A stretch of DNA of 64,000 bases from Pictodentalium vernedei. Lineage: Eukaryota > Mollusca > Scaphopoda > Dentaliida > Dentaliidae. Positions 1-11,301 of the stretch are shown here, piece by piece. The notes under the pieces were generated by a model. The model ran no database searches. It saw only the letters and a list, made by a program, of their open reading frames with translations, and was not told the DNA's origin. The stretch's first letter is position 1; each line of letters opens with the position of its first letter. The position numbers and the translations under genes are program-made. The DNA lies in assembly GCA_031216915.1 (NCBI GenBank), contig CM062290.1, forward strand, positions 380,724,718-380,788,717, in the 5' to 3' direction.

Positions 1-462
1 GTGTAATGCAACTAAACCAAATATCGTGTTTTATGTTCTGTATCTAATTCGAGCACAACGAAAATACGGGGTTTTATTTACCGTAACATTTCGTGGTAGA
101 AGTTCAGACTTCTAGTTTCCAGTGTTATAAAGTATATTTACAAAACAGATTAACAGTACAGTTTTTTTTTCACAGTCTAGAGCAAGCAACTCACTGATGA
201 TACGATATGATACTAACGTTAGTTGCGCCCTCTTTTTTATTGTTCACAAGCGCCGGGGGTTTCAGGGCCTAAATTGCATGCGATAATCAGAATCGATTCG
301 TGCTAACGATTATCACGAAAGCAATAAACATGAACTTCGATTTTCGCAATATGTTCATTTGATTCTTGTAATAGATTCTAAAAGTATCTCGAGGACCTGG
401 ATAATTCAACATTTATTTTCCCTCTTAATAAGGTAACACTTTAACTTAGCATTGGTCTCTAG
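1..462. other. AT-rich sequence without a recognisable feature
   Basis: I see no exon-like frame, repeat or RNA gene here. Confidence 0.5.
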
Positions 463-499
463 TGAAGTCTTGGCTGCCTTTACAGGCAGCCGAGACTTC
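463..499. repeat. Short perfect-type hairpin
   Basis: Two 15-nt arms (GAAGTCTTGGCTGCC and its near-complement, one mismatch) flank a 7-nt loop. It is an isolated hairpin, smaller than the MITE cores elsewhere in the window, with no recognised flanking duplication. Confidence 0.6.
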
Positions 500-568
500 A
501 GGAGAGACATTTGCCAATGTTCCGTAACTTTCATCAGCAAGGCCGTCAAAAGCCTGTGTTGGAACGTA

Positions 569-825
569 CAGTACGTGGAGAGTGGATTGTAACTAAATCA
601 CCCACAGAGTGGAGTTATCACCCAAGCTATAACTTTCAAATTTTGTACATATCGACAAAATACTCAAGCAATGTTTCAGCCAATGGACCTCCGGGTTAAA
701 CCCGAAGGTCCACTGGCTTAAACTTTGCTTGTGCTGGTTATGTTTGGCAACAAATTTGCAATTATTGCTTGGGTGGAATCTCCACTCTGTGGGTGATTTA
801 GTGATAATACACTCTCCACGTACTG
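569..825. mobile_element. Family D MITE, copy 1 (Tc1/mariner-like)
   Basis: A 257-bp non-autonomous element. Its ends are inverted (CAGTACGTGGAGAGTG left, complement right) and each is flanked by TA, the target duplication of Tc1/mariner transposons. The centre is a palindrome built on CAATGGACCTCCGGG followed by its complement. It encodes nothing. Other copies are at 20436 (enlarged) and 32958. Confidence 0.85.
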
Positions 826-1463
826 TATACTAAACTGTGTCCACGTGTATGTGAAAGACAAGAAACTCACCTAAATTGGCACGCCTTTACATTTGTCCAA
901 TTTCAATTTGTGCACAGTGCAGAAATGGACGGTATTTGAGTTCGGTATCGGTTTAGGTATTTTTAGGGGTATACCACGGTATCAGTTCGGTATTCAGAAT
1001 CTGACTTTACCGAGATCTGCTGACAGTACTAAATGGGAATTCACATTAGGAAAATACAGAATAAGTTGTTCTTTTAACATTCTACCACAGAACCGCAAAT
1101 GCCACTGCCAATGAATTCAACATAGACATTATTTTTCCAACATGAATCATATCTACATGTACACTAATTTTATGATTTGTTCCACACACCCTTTAACCTC
1201 CAAAGGCATATTGCAGGCGTTTGAAATCTCAGAACATTAACACGTCATTATTTGGAGGTTCTGTTGACAACAGATAAATCACTTGAGCAGAGATTTCAAG
1301 TCAAGTGTTCTTTACCTGTCAAGGCAGCAAATACTTGATTAGAAATCACTGCTAAGCAACTAGACATGTACAAGTTTTAGTCTTGTGAGAATGCAGCACA
1401 ATTCCCCAGGCAACTAATGGTTAACAAAGCTGAAAAGAAAATCAATCAATTCATTCATGAAAA

Positions 1464-2163
1464 CAGGGTTCTTACAGTCAAGGACCAAAAAAATTCAAGG
1501 ACTTTTCAAGGACATATCAGCATTTTTCAAGGATGTTTTATTTTAAATGTACATTTGGAATATAACCATTTTTAGAAGCCTTACCTACTTTAACCCTTTA
1601 TCTTACATGAAAAGCAGACGACACTTCCAAAAAAATTCTGTTTGTCTCAAAAACATAGGTTATGGCCCCCTCATTGGAACAATGAGCTCGTTCCAATAAG
1701 GGGTCATAACCTATGTATTTGAGACAAAAATGTAAAAAATAATTGAAATGAATTGGCCATTTTTGAGAATAGCGGTGGCCGGTTTTGGCCATTACACTGG
1801 GTAAAGGATTAAAAATGTCTTCTACCTCATCCTTCTAAGTTCCAGGAAAACGGTGCTTCTAAAATGCTCTGCAACAAAATTATGGTACTTACTGAATGAC
1901 ACCTAGTTAAATAATGCCTGAACTTTAATTTCTCATTTATCGATTATCCATTATATATGTTCGTTTTTCAACTAAAACAAGTGCAAAAGAGATGTTTCAA
2001 TTGCCCAATATCACACAGGTTAAAATGATACAGAGCAAAATTCAAGGACTTTCAAGGAGTCTGATGGATTTTCATGTACTTTTGAAGTACATTTTCTGAA
2101 TTTTCAAAATCCAAGGAGTACGATTGAAATTCAAGGACTTTTCAAGGATGTGCACACACCCTG
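1464..2163. mobile_element. hAT-like non-autonomous element rich in TTCAAGGACTTTTCAAGG
   Basis: The ends are inverted (CAGGGT left, ACCCTG right) and the inside near both ends repeats the TTCAAGGACTTTTCAAGG motif. Repeat M copy 2 at about 4957 has no such insert at the matching position: GAAAA is single there but flanks this insert on both sides. CAGGG ends and this sub-terminal motif are typical of hAT MITEs; the full 8-bp duplication has decayed, so the class is an inference. Confidence 0.6.
1594..1808. mobile_element. Family A MITE, copy 1 (TTAA-flanked)
   Basis: A 215-bp element between two TTAA sites with CCCTTTA-type ends. The centre is a palindrome containing CATAGGTTATG and its complement around a GAGCTCG core. 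It is inserted in the hAT-like element at 1464-2163, so it is the youngest of three layers. Reverse orientation: the GAAAAGCAGACGACACTT arm is on the left. Confidence 0.85.
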
Positions 2164-2817
2164 GAAAATCATCCCTTCAACTGCTATTAAGTCTCAACAA
2201 GGCATTATAAGTCGTGAATGTAGGAAAATATGAAAATTCAGACAGTTTCGGTATTCAATGATGGGTTCGGTATGTTTTTTCAGTATCCCCATGATATTGA
2301 TATCGGGTCGATTTTTCGGTATATTGCCCATCTCTTGCACAATGGCAAATGTGGAGCACCGTATTGTGACCTGTTGATAGAAAAAGGCTCTGATATTTTC
2401 TCCTCTCGGCACCTGCTTCAGGTTTCAGACTCATAGTTTATAGCCTCTATTTAAAGTTCTCCATCATTATTATTGGTGCTACTCCTTGATCTAAAGTTTA
2501 CTCTGGAAGGCTTCTTAATTGTCCAGTGTGAAATCCTATTTACATATAAATTACGCCTGACCTTTAATAGGAAAGGCCACATACATGAATATATTAGATC
2601 TCAAGCTTTACTTACATGTTGATACAGGGGTCGCCAAAGAAAAACTATCCGAGTCGATCTGCGACATTGTCAACGCGGATTGTTTTTCAATGAGGAAGTC
2701 AGTGTTTTTTGAAAATTATTTACCCGTTGCATTCGACAGGTAGACGCTAAGCTATATTGCATGCATCGGGGAAAATTGACCAAATTATATATAGCCGAAA
2801 AACTTCAAAATATCGGG

Positions 2818-2877
2818 CCCTGAGTTCCAATGTGTTCTATGTGCCTACTGGCACATAGAACATATTGGAACTCAGGG
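2818..2877. repeat. 60-nt near-perfect hairpin
   Basis: Two 28-nt arms, starting CCCTGAGTTCCAATGTG, flank a 4-nt TACT loop with one mismatch. No obvious longer element surrounds it. Confidence 0.75.
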
Positions 2878-3082
2878 GACGATATTTCGAAAAATGGCAG
2901 AATTACCTTACTGGGACACAGCGTTTACCGTCGCTATTTGTGGAGGGTGGGGGATTTAACGGTCTGATTGGAACTAGGTCATTAAGTGTTAAACACCAGT
3001 AACAATTTAAATACGAGGTTTGTTCTTTACTAATGGAATAATCAATATGGCTTGCTTTCTTTGTAGCGGATTAGATACTTAC

Positions 3083-3229
3083 CCATCTGACATATTGGTC
3101 CAAAATAGCCACTACCACAACCGTTAGGGCATTCACCGGTTACTTTATCACATGGTTCCCTCTGTTTACAGTGACATCTGTAGCATTTCTCAGTTCCAAA
3201 AGCGTTGTCTGGACACCGCTGACTCGCAA
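3083..3229 (-). CDS. EGF-like domain exon of an unidentified secreted or transmembrane protein
   Basis: A 147-nt internal exon read on the minus strand. It encodes one EGF-like repeat in which eight cysteines can be seen, with the order C-PDNAFG-C-x2-C-x-C-x5-C-x6-C-x3-C-x7-C and the diagnostic TGECPNGC and GYFGPIC segments. This style is found in MEGF/SREC-type and related multi-EGF receptors. The exon starts after an acceptor (TTTTGACAG) and ends at a consensus donor (GTAAGTATC). Both boundaries fall after the first codon base (phase 1-1), which is the usual arrangement for shuffled EGF modules. No second exon of the gene was recognised, so the gene must extend well beyond or its other exons are too short to see. 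The parent protein cannot be named. Confidence 0.75.
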
Positions 3230-3504
3230 CTGTCAAAACAAAATGGAAGCATTAAATCGCATGTCCATGAACAATTTGCATTCTTAAACCTTTGTGATCA
3301 TTTCGGCGTCATTATCGTTGACCGTACAATGACTATGTTGCCCTCGAGGGTTGCTGTCAAAGTAGGGGTGATATTTAACGCCACATGTTGAAGTCATGTT
3401 GTAGAATGTCAGTGAGATGCTAATGTTACTGGGATTCTACCCCAAGAGACCATATATCGGAAATCATTTCTATAAACTTTCTTATATTTTACCGCTGCTA
3501 TCAC

Positions 3505-3775
3505 TTAACTCAGAGTTGGGAGTGAAAGTTATCTCAGTTGTGTTACTTTTCTGGAATAATCTGAAACTCTCATAATTTAACTTGGCATTTTTTTAAAATG
3601 CTGTTTCTACAGAAAATACGAAGACATATAATTAAGGTATAACTTGGTAAACATTTTATTTCTATAGATTTACATGAAAATGGCCTTGAAGAACATTTTC
3701 ATGTAGATTTTAAAAAAAAAAAATTCAGCAATGAGATTATAAATTATCTGAAATCATCTGATTAACTGCAACTGT
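3505..3775. repeat. Dispersed repeat P, uninterrupted copy
   Basis: It matches, in order, the sequence flanking the family D element at 20310-20435 and 21184-21310 (shared segments include CTCATAATTTAACT and TATAACTTGGT). It holds a small hairpin (ATTTACATGAAAATGG... and complement, 3668-3716). The site AAGGTATAACTTGG at about 3634-3647 is the empty version of the D insertion site. Confidence 0.7.
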
Positions 3776-3831
3776 TTCTCAATGAAGCCTTGATTTGATC
3801 GACAATAACAATCAGACATGTTTGTTTTCAA

Positions 3832-4430
3832 TTAAGAATTGATTGCAATTTTTATAATCTTTATTGGAGTATGAACGTGAGGGAATGGGTACAAATTGTA
3901 TGAATCCCTTCGGATTCATACAATTTGTACCCATTCCCACACGTTCATACTCCAATAAAGATTATAAAAATTGCATTCAATTCTTATAATTACACTCCGT
4001 AAGTGTTTAAACTACTTTTTAACAAACAACAAAGCAGAAAGACGAAATAAAACATGCACGAACGAACGAGGCGAAAAACCACCCTCACACAAAAGACAAA
4101 ACGCACAACTCTGATTATTTAATTTTCACAACTTTAGAAATGGAAATGAGTATTTTAGTAACGGCTTTATGCCACAGTTGGGAAATGTCACCAAAGAAAC
4201 AGCAGCGGAGTTGACCACTGCGAGAGGCGCTAAAAGTTAAAAACCCGCCCAAACACCGCCCGAATTACATTCTGTCAACTGCGCTCTAGCGTAAATGCGG
4301 GTCAAAGTTCGACCAAATGTATTCACTGGAAAATGAATTACATTTGGTCATGGCGTTTTCATCCAGCTGACCAATTGGAATTGAGTATTTGGACCAATAA
4401 CGTATAACTACATTAACAATGTAATTATAA
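3832..4430. repeat. Dispersed repeat F, copy 1
   Basis: About 600 bp, matching 46510-47130. The left end holds a palindrome of about 140 bp (TGCAATTTTTATAATC arm, centre near 3909). The left 280 bp and right 230 bp are closely matched between copies, but the 80-130 bp between them are unrelated in sequence. No coding potential. It may be a non-autonomous DNA element; no target duplication was identified. Confidence 0.7.
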
Positions 4431-4462
4431 TATTATGACGGAGAACTCACCACGGTTTTGAG

Positions 4463-5109
4463 ATGAGCGGTGTTGAAATTTTGAGTTTGGTATCGGTATT
4501 TTTGGGTGGTATATCTCGGTATCGGTTCGACATTCGGTATCTGATATGACTGAGATTTGCTGATAGTACCAAAGAGGAATTCACATCAGGAAAAACTGAA
4601 TGAGTTGTTGAAGTATCATTCTACAACAACGCTATAAATGCCACTTCCCATAAGCTCAACAGTGGCATTATTTTACGACCACTAATCATAACCACAGTAA
4701 TTTTGTGACTTGTTCTAAAGACACCTTAATGTTTAAAGATCTACTTTAGGCTTTTCTTATTTCAGAGCATGTGCCCTGGCTGTGCCATCTTTAGTAGGTA
4801 CTGCTGACAATAGACAAAACACCTGGGCAGTGATTTCTAGACAGGTCTTGGCTCGACATCGATCGACTAGAAATCACTGCTAATCTATTGGTCATGTACA
4901 GGTTGTAGTCTATTAGAAAACTGAAAATACAATCTGTCACTTCTCTCACGAAAACGAACCTTTCAACTGTTATCAAACCTCAACAGGGACTTATAGATTG
5001 CGAATGTAAGAAAATTGGAAAATTCAGACGGTATCAGTATTCAACAATTAGTTCGGTTTGATTTTTCGTATCCCCATGATATCAGTACCTGTTCGGTTTG
5101 TTGGTATAT
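4463..5109. repeat. Dispersed repeat M, copy 2
   Basis: The uninterrupted relative of 893-2345, with the same GGTATCGG-rich ends and a small internal inverted repeat around TAGAAATCACTGC (4835-4880). It serves as the empty-site reference for the hAT-like insert in copy 1. Confidence 0.65.
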
Positions 5110-5475
5110 CAAGGGTGTCCAGGGGGGTCGTACAACACCCCCCCCCCCCCCCACCCTTCGAATTCCAAAGGTACGAAATCTGATACAATACCTACATTGT
5201 ATTTGATTCACTTTCACTCAGCATGAAATCTTTGATCACTGCTGATATCAAATATTGAAGATTTTTTTCCGTGGACGCCCCCTCCCCCCCCCCCCCCCCC
5301 CCCCCACCGGACCACCGCCGATGGCCAAAGGTCAAGTTGGAGGAGATTATTTGACCTTTGGGCAATATTTCTGTATTTTTAGTTGCCAGACATTCTCATT
5401 CTTGAGTTGCATTATGGGCGACCCCCACCCCCACACCCACCCCCTAAAACATTGAAGTCTACACCCCTGTATATT
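5110..5475. repeat. Dispersed repeat R, copy 1, with long C tracts
   Basis: Matches the element at 10075-10490 in inverted orientation (shared segments include CAAGTTGGAGGAGATTAT and TTTGATTCACTTTCACTCAG). It contains two C homopolymers (about 15 and 22 nt) and a GGGTGT/ACACCC end pair. The proline-rich reading frames here come from the C runs. Confidence 0.65.
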
Positions 5476-6045
5476 GCCTATCTCTACCATGGTTACAGTT
5501 TCATGATTGAGTCACATAGTTCCACTAAATATGTTAAAATCTTGAGGGGAGATTTAAATATTTACTGATTAGAATTAGAGGCTCAGTGAGTGGAAAATCT
5601 ATAACCGGAGCTCGAAAGAATAGCTGTGTATTTTGTGAGCAAATGTACATTACATAAACGGTAGTCTGAGTACAAATCCCTTGAAACGTGGGTAAACAAA
5701 CAATCCTTAATAGCGTAGAATTCCTTACGGAATCTGACTAGCAGAGACACCTGTAAATATTTCAATGAACTGTTCCTAAATAAAATACCTCAAGTACCTG
5801 CAGTGTCACATATTGTCATATGAAAACTTATATATGCTTAAGGGTTGCAGTTGGCAATCTTTGTGCTTTCGGGAGATGATTTAATATGCTCCTATATAGT
5901 ATTAGTACTGTCTGTTATATTTAACATCTTGTACATACACAGATTATTGAAACAAACTGAATGTGAACACCAGGTGTCGCTTTGATCCATCAATTTGCCT
6001 CAACTTAATGGTTGCACCTGAAACACATGCCATTTTAACTTTTAA
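5476..6045. other. No recognisable feature
   Basis: AT-rich sequence with short stop-interrupted frames only. Confidence 0.4.
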
Positions 6046-6270
6046 CCCAACGTAGCGACCAAAACCGACCAGCGCAATTCACAAAAATCACCTTTCAATT
6101 TTTTATTTTTGTCTTAAAAACATAGTTTATGGTCTTTCATTTGCACGTGCTCGTTGAGCTTGTCCCAACGAGGGATAAAAAGCTATGTTTTTGACGCAAG
6201 AAATGAAAAAAAATAGTTATTCAAGGATTTTGTTTGTATGTGTCGTCTGCCTTTCGTGTTGGGTAAAGTG
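6046..6270. mobile_element. Family A MITE, copy 2
   Basis: TTAA on both sides, with CCCAACGTAGCG left end and complement of GTAAAGTG right. It has the family palindrome, diverged (CATAGTTTATGG... versus AAAAGCTATG). Forward orientation. It is the most diverged full-length A copy. Confidence 0.75.
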
Positions 6271-6274
6271 TTAA

Positions 6275-7739
6275 TAAACATACAGACCCAAATAAGTTTC
6301 AAAAATGGCGGCAAATCTTTCCAAAATTAATAAGTATATTTGATGCCAAGAAGATGGAACTCCAGGATCAACTCCTGTTCTGGCTTCCAATTTTAATGCG
6401 ATATCTTGTAGGCAAACGTATCAATTAATATCATCGGCATGTTGGATAATAACATCAGAAATGCACACAGTATTGAAACGGTCTGTTTATTAAAACTAGC
6501 TGTGTTCTTAAAAAACGTCCGTAACTTTGTCATTCTCGTTGTGAAGCATCTTCCTAATAAATCTTCACAAAACTAATTGGTTGTCATTGAATGTGTGTTC
6601 TAAGAGTGCCTCTATTGCTTTATTACTATTCAACTCCTCCCTACACTATAAGGACAAGTTTCCTTCCCGACACGCAGTGTGGTTGCCGTCAGCCGAATAT
6701 GAACTTCCATCCAGTATCATACTGTTGATGTAATATAGTTTATACCATGGTTACCTATTCTGCTATAAATGAAAAGCCTATGACATAAATTTTAGCTTTA
6801 TGCACCAACCGTGGTGAACACGCCAGCAATGGGATTCAGTAGTTAAAATTTACACCTACAGTGGAACTACATCCATGTTGCCCGTTGGTGACGTCAACCT
6901 GAATGCAAACTTGTCTAAATTTATCTCACGTCGCCTCGCGAAGAGTGAAATGAAAGTGGCAATTATTTATTACGTTTTTAAATGGGTTTACCTCATAACA
7001 AACATGCATTGTCTCGTGTTAATAAAGCATTATTATTATGTTATTAAAACGAAAAGGTTCCGTTTCTTTTTCCATTTCGTTTCGCCGATAAAATTAACAG
7101 CGGAAGTACCGCTCACCGATGCTCATGTAAACAAAAACAGATTCGCACGTATGTTCGTCTGCTGCTCAGTAAAATAGTGAAAAAATAATAGCGACTCTCA
7201 ATAATCTGACGACCATGGTATAAATAAAATATCCCCATAGTAGCTTGATGTACCAAATGTTCACCACATGGGGTGAAGTGGTGTTAACCGCGCGCCGAAG
7301 GCGTTGTTTAAAGCACGCGGAACTTTGGTTTGTTCAAAAGAGCTCCGTTTTAGCATCGAACTGTCACGAGTGGTTGCTCGTTTGGAGATATGTGAGTTGG
7401 TCAAGAAAATTAGCGACTAGAGTCGGTGATGCCATAGTAAAAGCGTGGCAGTCGTAGCTTATTTCGATGACAGAAGTCTCCTTGTCTGTCTGAGTAGCAT
7501 GTCGAGAAACATATGTGTTTATACATAAGAACCGTCAAGCTTTCGGGTCACCAGTGACTAATTATGTTGGGAAATCGGCGTATTATGGGTTCTTTGTTTA
7601 TCAACTTTTCATAGACTACTGCAGATGTAATGTTATGGTCCTCCTCTCTGCGAGTATAGAGATATTTTTTCGTGTCCCAGTTATAGTTATTCCCATTAAT
7701 GAGTGTTTAATTGGCTTGAAACTGGAATATATCAGTTGC
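6275..7739. other. Unique-looking 1.5 kb without a supportable gene
   Basis: Open frames at 6875-7177 and 7515-7856 are hydrophobic or AT-driven with no recognised family or splice context. I see no repeat shared with the rest of the window. Confidence 0.4.
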
Positions 7740-7874
7740 TTTGTTGTACCCGGTGCTTCATTAATTAAATTTTTGAAGATTATTCCTGTAATTAGTGTTT
7801 GCAATTTAATATTATTGCGTCCGATGAAATATTCCCCGCCCAAGGAAAGTGTCTAGTCCATGGCGGTTGTACTG
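7740..7874. mobile_element. Family E MITE, right half only
   Basis: From CCCGGTGCTTCATTAATTAA to the terminal CTGTACTG and TA. The left arm is missing, so the copy is truncated exactly near the central palindrome. The next half copies with the same break are at 21614 and 45669. Confidence 0.75.
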
Positions 7875-8026
7875 TAAGGGGAATCAGTAATAATTTTATG
7901 TGACAGCCATTTTAGGCTGTGGGATTAAATTATTCCTGAAGCGCCCTTCAAATGCAATTTTCTTTTCCTCATTGAGAAAGGTATATCGACTGCCCCAGCA
8001 GACCACGGCCAGCGGGCGGCGATGTC

Positions 8027-8044
8027 CCCCCCCCCCCCCCCCCC
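8027..8044. repeat. C homopolymer
   Basis: An uninterrupted run of about 17-18 C on the + strand, one of about a dozen such tracts in the window. Confidence 0.9.
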
Positions 8045-8333
8045 GGAGAATATGTTTCCGTCCCTCCTTGATATTACCGTGCTTTGCTTAAATTTTCTTG
8101 TGTGGATGCCCTGAAGGATTCTTGTATGGTTGCAAGATTTCTTAAGATTTCTTGAGAAGGTTAATGATAATACAAGAATGTCGGTCTGGAGACGAGGCAT
8201 GAAAGCTCGCTCGAAACTGATTTGAACAATCCAACATGGTATGCGTAATTTTTGTATGAACTAAAATTCGGTTGTGTACAAGCAGACGACACAATGAACA
8301 TTAAATCGGTTGCGAGAATATGTGATAATTTTG

Positions 8334-8408
8334 TCCCTCGAGTGCAACGATGTGCCATCTGCAATGCTACTGCATTGCGGATGGCTCGTTGTTCCACCAA
8401 AGGGGCGA
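8334..8408. repeat. Family N hairpin, copy 1
   Basis: A stem-loop beginning CCCTCGAGTGCAACGA, with CCATCTGCAATGC paired to GCATTGCGGATGG. It shares its outer frame (CTYGAGTGCAAC ... AAGGGGCGA) with the hairpins at 50146 and 62935, whose inner stems differ. Confidence 0.65.
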
Positions 8409-8639
8409 TTTAATCTTACAGCTCTTAGGCTGTGATGTTGAATTTTTACCACAAACCTCTACAAATATAGAACTGATTCGCCCATTAGCTACATATAGTA
8501 TCGTATGGGACGATACCATCTAGAGCGGATGGGTTGTAAGGAGTACACTACTCAGGAATTCTTACAACCATGCTAGAAAAATAAGTAGAGGATATCTAGT
8601 GCTTTTGAGTAGATACCGAAAATTATCTCATGAGTGACC

Positions 8640-9000
8640 GATCCATTCAAAAACACTAGATTTTCTTTTTATTATACATTTTTTACAAGAATCAGATCAT
8701 TCCTATCGACAATTCCACTCGTTTCAACCTTGAACTGATGCATGAAAGTAAACAGCGCGCGTTGATGCGCGGAAGTGATTTGATCGATACTCGGAACAGG
8801 TAGCGTCTTGCGATCTGATTCAGGTGGCGGGCTTCATGCATCAATTCAAGGTGAATGTGTGTTGAATTATTGCTGGAAATGATCGGAATCCACTCAAAAA
8901 TACCATATTTTCTTTTCAATATACGTTTTTAGAACAAATTGATAATTTTCAGTGATAATTTGACTCGTATTCACCTCGAAGTGATGCTTTGAAAGCCACC
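8640..9000. repeat. Direct repeat pair enclosing an imperfect inverted repeat
   Basis: About 8640-8760 and 8880-9000 are direct copies (CATTCAAAAACACTAGATTTT versus CACTCAAAAATACCATATTTT, then TTGAACTGATGC versus TCGAAGTGATGC). An inverted arm (GATGCATCAATTCAAGG) lies between them. Possibly a decayed foldback element. Confidence 0.5.
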
Positions 9001-9762
9001 ATTTTGATTGATACCACGATAGTGGAAACTTCTATATCTCCACAATGGGGGATAAGATTTCTATCTTTCCGCAATTTTTCGATAATCTACCGTTTAGCGT
9101 ATAAGCAAACTTAGTATCAGTATATCATAGTTTGATCTTGCTGCATTCAAAGTAATTTTCTTTGCAATATTTGCCCACGCGATGCCTACTCTAACCTGGT
9201 ATAAAGCGATTATGTCTATCGAGCGATTTTCTCAGGAAAAAAATAATGGCGATGTTGATGTAGGAAACACAAACGATAGTTGAGTATACGCCAGAAACGT
9301 GTTTTCTAATGCAACATGCCCTGTGATATATCTAGATTACAGAGCTATCAATTTAAGCTTCACCTTTCTACTTTTACGCTCAAAATAACATGTTAGACGA
9401 TAATAACGTGACGCGCCAACTACATGTTCTCTGCACTTTCCTACTTCTTTTTCGACGATTCCGGAAATCTGACGATGGAATTTTTTTCGTGCCTGATAAA
9501 ATCGAATTATATTCATGTTAATTTGTTTTATCAACTCAGCGTAGCTGTTTCTCAGTAGTAATTTTGGCACAAGTGAATGAATTACCACAGAAACCTATAC
9601 AGATAACGATAAAATTATAGATATGTATAAGCAAATATGAATTTAATAAATAAGTAATCCAAGAAGACTTGGTTGGATTCGTTTTCATGCAAACATAATT
9701 TTTTATCATTTTCTCGATAGCTGAAGAAAAAATGGAAATTTAGATCACTTTTACAAATTTAA
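9001..9762. other. No recognisable feature
   Basis: AT-rich; no repeat or exon-like signal seen. Confidence 0.4.
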
Positions 9763-10009
9763 ACCCTTTACCTAACATGAAAAGCAGACGACACTTGCAA
9801 AAAAAATTCTTGAATAACTATTTTTTTTCATTTTTTGTCTCAAAAACATAGGTTATGATCCCTTGTTGGAACGAGCTCGACGAGCTCGTTCCAACGAGGG
9901 GTCATAACCTATGTTTTTGAAACAAAAAAAAATTAAAAAATAATGTATATTAATTGGCGCGTTTTGAGAATAGGGCTGACCGGTTTTGTCCATTACGTTG
10001 GGTAACGGG
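9763..10009. mobile_element. Family A MITE, copy 3
   Basis: About 245 bp. TTAA lies at 9759-9762 and 10010-10013. Reverse orientation. The palindrome core is near perfect (GTTGGAACGAGCTCG, one base, complement). Confidence 0.85.
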
Positions 10010-10074
10010 TTAAACCCTGTTTCAAATATACAGTGCTGTTTAAATTTATTCGTGTGCAAAAAACTGCAGTCTGC

Positions 10075-10490
10075 AGGGGTGTAGCCAGCATATTTTTTTT
10101 TAGGGGGGGGGGGGGTTGCCCACAATGCAACTCAAGGATGGGAAGATCTGGCAACTAAAAAGACTGAAAACCTGGCCAGGGACAAGCCTTGGACAAATGT
10201 CAAGTTGGAGGAGATTATGGGAGGGGTGACACCCTCCCATAATCTCCTCCAACTTGAACTTTGGCCACCGGTGATGGTCCGTTGGGGGGGGGGGGGGGGG
10301 GTCTCCCCCGGAAACATTCTTCCATATTTGATATCAGCAGTCATCAAAGATTTCATGCTGAGTGAAAGTGAATCAAATTCAATGTAGGCATTTACTAGAT
10401 TGCTGTGGAAAATATCGGCCGCGTACCTTTGGGATTCGGGGAGGGGGTGGTTCGACCCCATGACCCTCCCTGGCTACACCATTGGTCTGT
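10075..10490. repeat. Dispersed repeat R, copy 2, with long G tracts
   Basis: The inverted partner of 5110-5475. Ends are GGGGTGTAGCCAGC and GGCTACACC. It has G runs of about 13 and 19 nt and an internal hairpin (AAGTTGGAGGAGATTATGGG around GTGACACCCTC, 10202-10256). The inverted ends suggest a DNA transposon derivative. Confidence 0.65.
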
Positions 10491-10515
10491 TAAATTGTTG
10501 ATTTGAACTTTATGG

Positions 10516-10870
10516 GCAGCGCGGTGGCTAAGTATGACGGCATTGGACTTCAAACCTAACGGACCTCGGTTCGATCACCGCCAGGGGTAACTTCGTTGTG
10601 TCCTTGGGCAAGGCACTTCATCCCGATTGCCCGCGTTTGGGCGCGATGGCGCCGTGTACTAATGCATACTGCACGTGGATGGTGCACTTGTCTTAGACCA
10701 ATGCGAACCCTGCTTATGTGGAGTTAGTAAGTTGGGGAGTCTGACAGTTGCTCAACTTGTACGGTGGTTATCTCCGGGTACTCCGGCTCCCTCCACCCGT
10801 AAAACAGTCCGACACGAGGTGACCCTGGCTGTCGAAAGTGTCGATAAACCCCAGTAAATAAATAAATTTT
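10516..10870 (+). mobile_element. SINE copy 1, tRNA-type head
   Basis: 355 bp flanked by the duplication AACTTTATGG (10506-10515 and 10871-10880). The head GCAGCGCGGTGGCTAAG with GGTTCGATCAC resembles RNA polymerase III A and B boxes of a tRNA. The body starts with TCCTTGGGCAAGGCACTT and ends ACTCCGGCTCCCTCCACCCG, then an (AATA)-type tail. It moves with help from a LINE reverse transcriptase that is not in this window. Confidence 0.85.
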
Positions 10871-11058
10871 AACTTTATGGCGTAGGCTACCATCCAATAT
10901 TTTCCATTTTCAGGCCTTCTCATTCCTCTTCCTCGCTTGCGGCGCATCTCTTTTTGTGATGAGGGGTGGGGGGTTAAGATATCGATTCTCTCCTGCTAGA
11001 AGTCGTTTCAAAGACTAGATTCAACTCTTGGACTTGTGTCACACGCAGAGTCGGCCTT

Positions 11059-11301
11059 ACACTTTACCTAACATGAAAAGCAGACGACACTTGCAAACAA
11101 AATTCTTGAAAAACTCATTTTTTTCATTTTTTGTCTCGAAAACATAGGTTATGACCTCCCCCCCCCCCCCCCCCCACCCCATTTGAACGGCTCGATGAGC
11201 TCGTTCCAAAGAGGGGTCTTAACCTATGTTGTTGAGACAAATAGTAAAAAAATAATGGACATTAATTGTGAAAAGCGCTGGCCGTTACGTTGGGTAAAGG
11301 G
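11059..11301. mobile_element. Family A MITE, copy 4, core widened by a C tract
   Basis: Family ends are present but the flanking TTAA has decayed. A run of about 21 C interrupted by A replaces part of the left palindrome arm between GTTATGACCT and ACCCCATTTG. Reverse orientation. Confidence 0.7.

Larger units (their letters stand above)
893..2345. repeat. Dispersed repeat M, copy 1, interrupted by two later insertions
   Basis: The left part (about 928-1460) and right part (about 2164-2345) align in order with the single repeat at 4463-5109. Both are rich in TTCGGTATCGGTAT-type motifs at their ends. The stretch between is a later hAT-like insertion that itself contains a family A MITE. Class is unknown; the inverted GGTAT-rich ends suggest a DNA transposon derivative. 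Confidence 0.65.

Noticed and set aside
9853..10125. Frames with proline or glycine runs here and at 5255-5455, 7925-8200, 10132-10461 and 38974-39315
   Set aside because: Runs come from C or G homopolymers in repeats.
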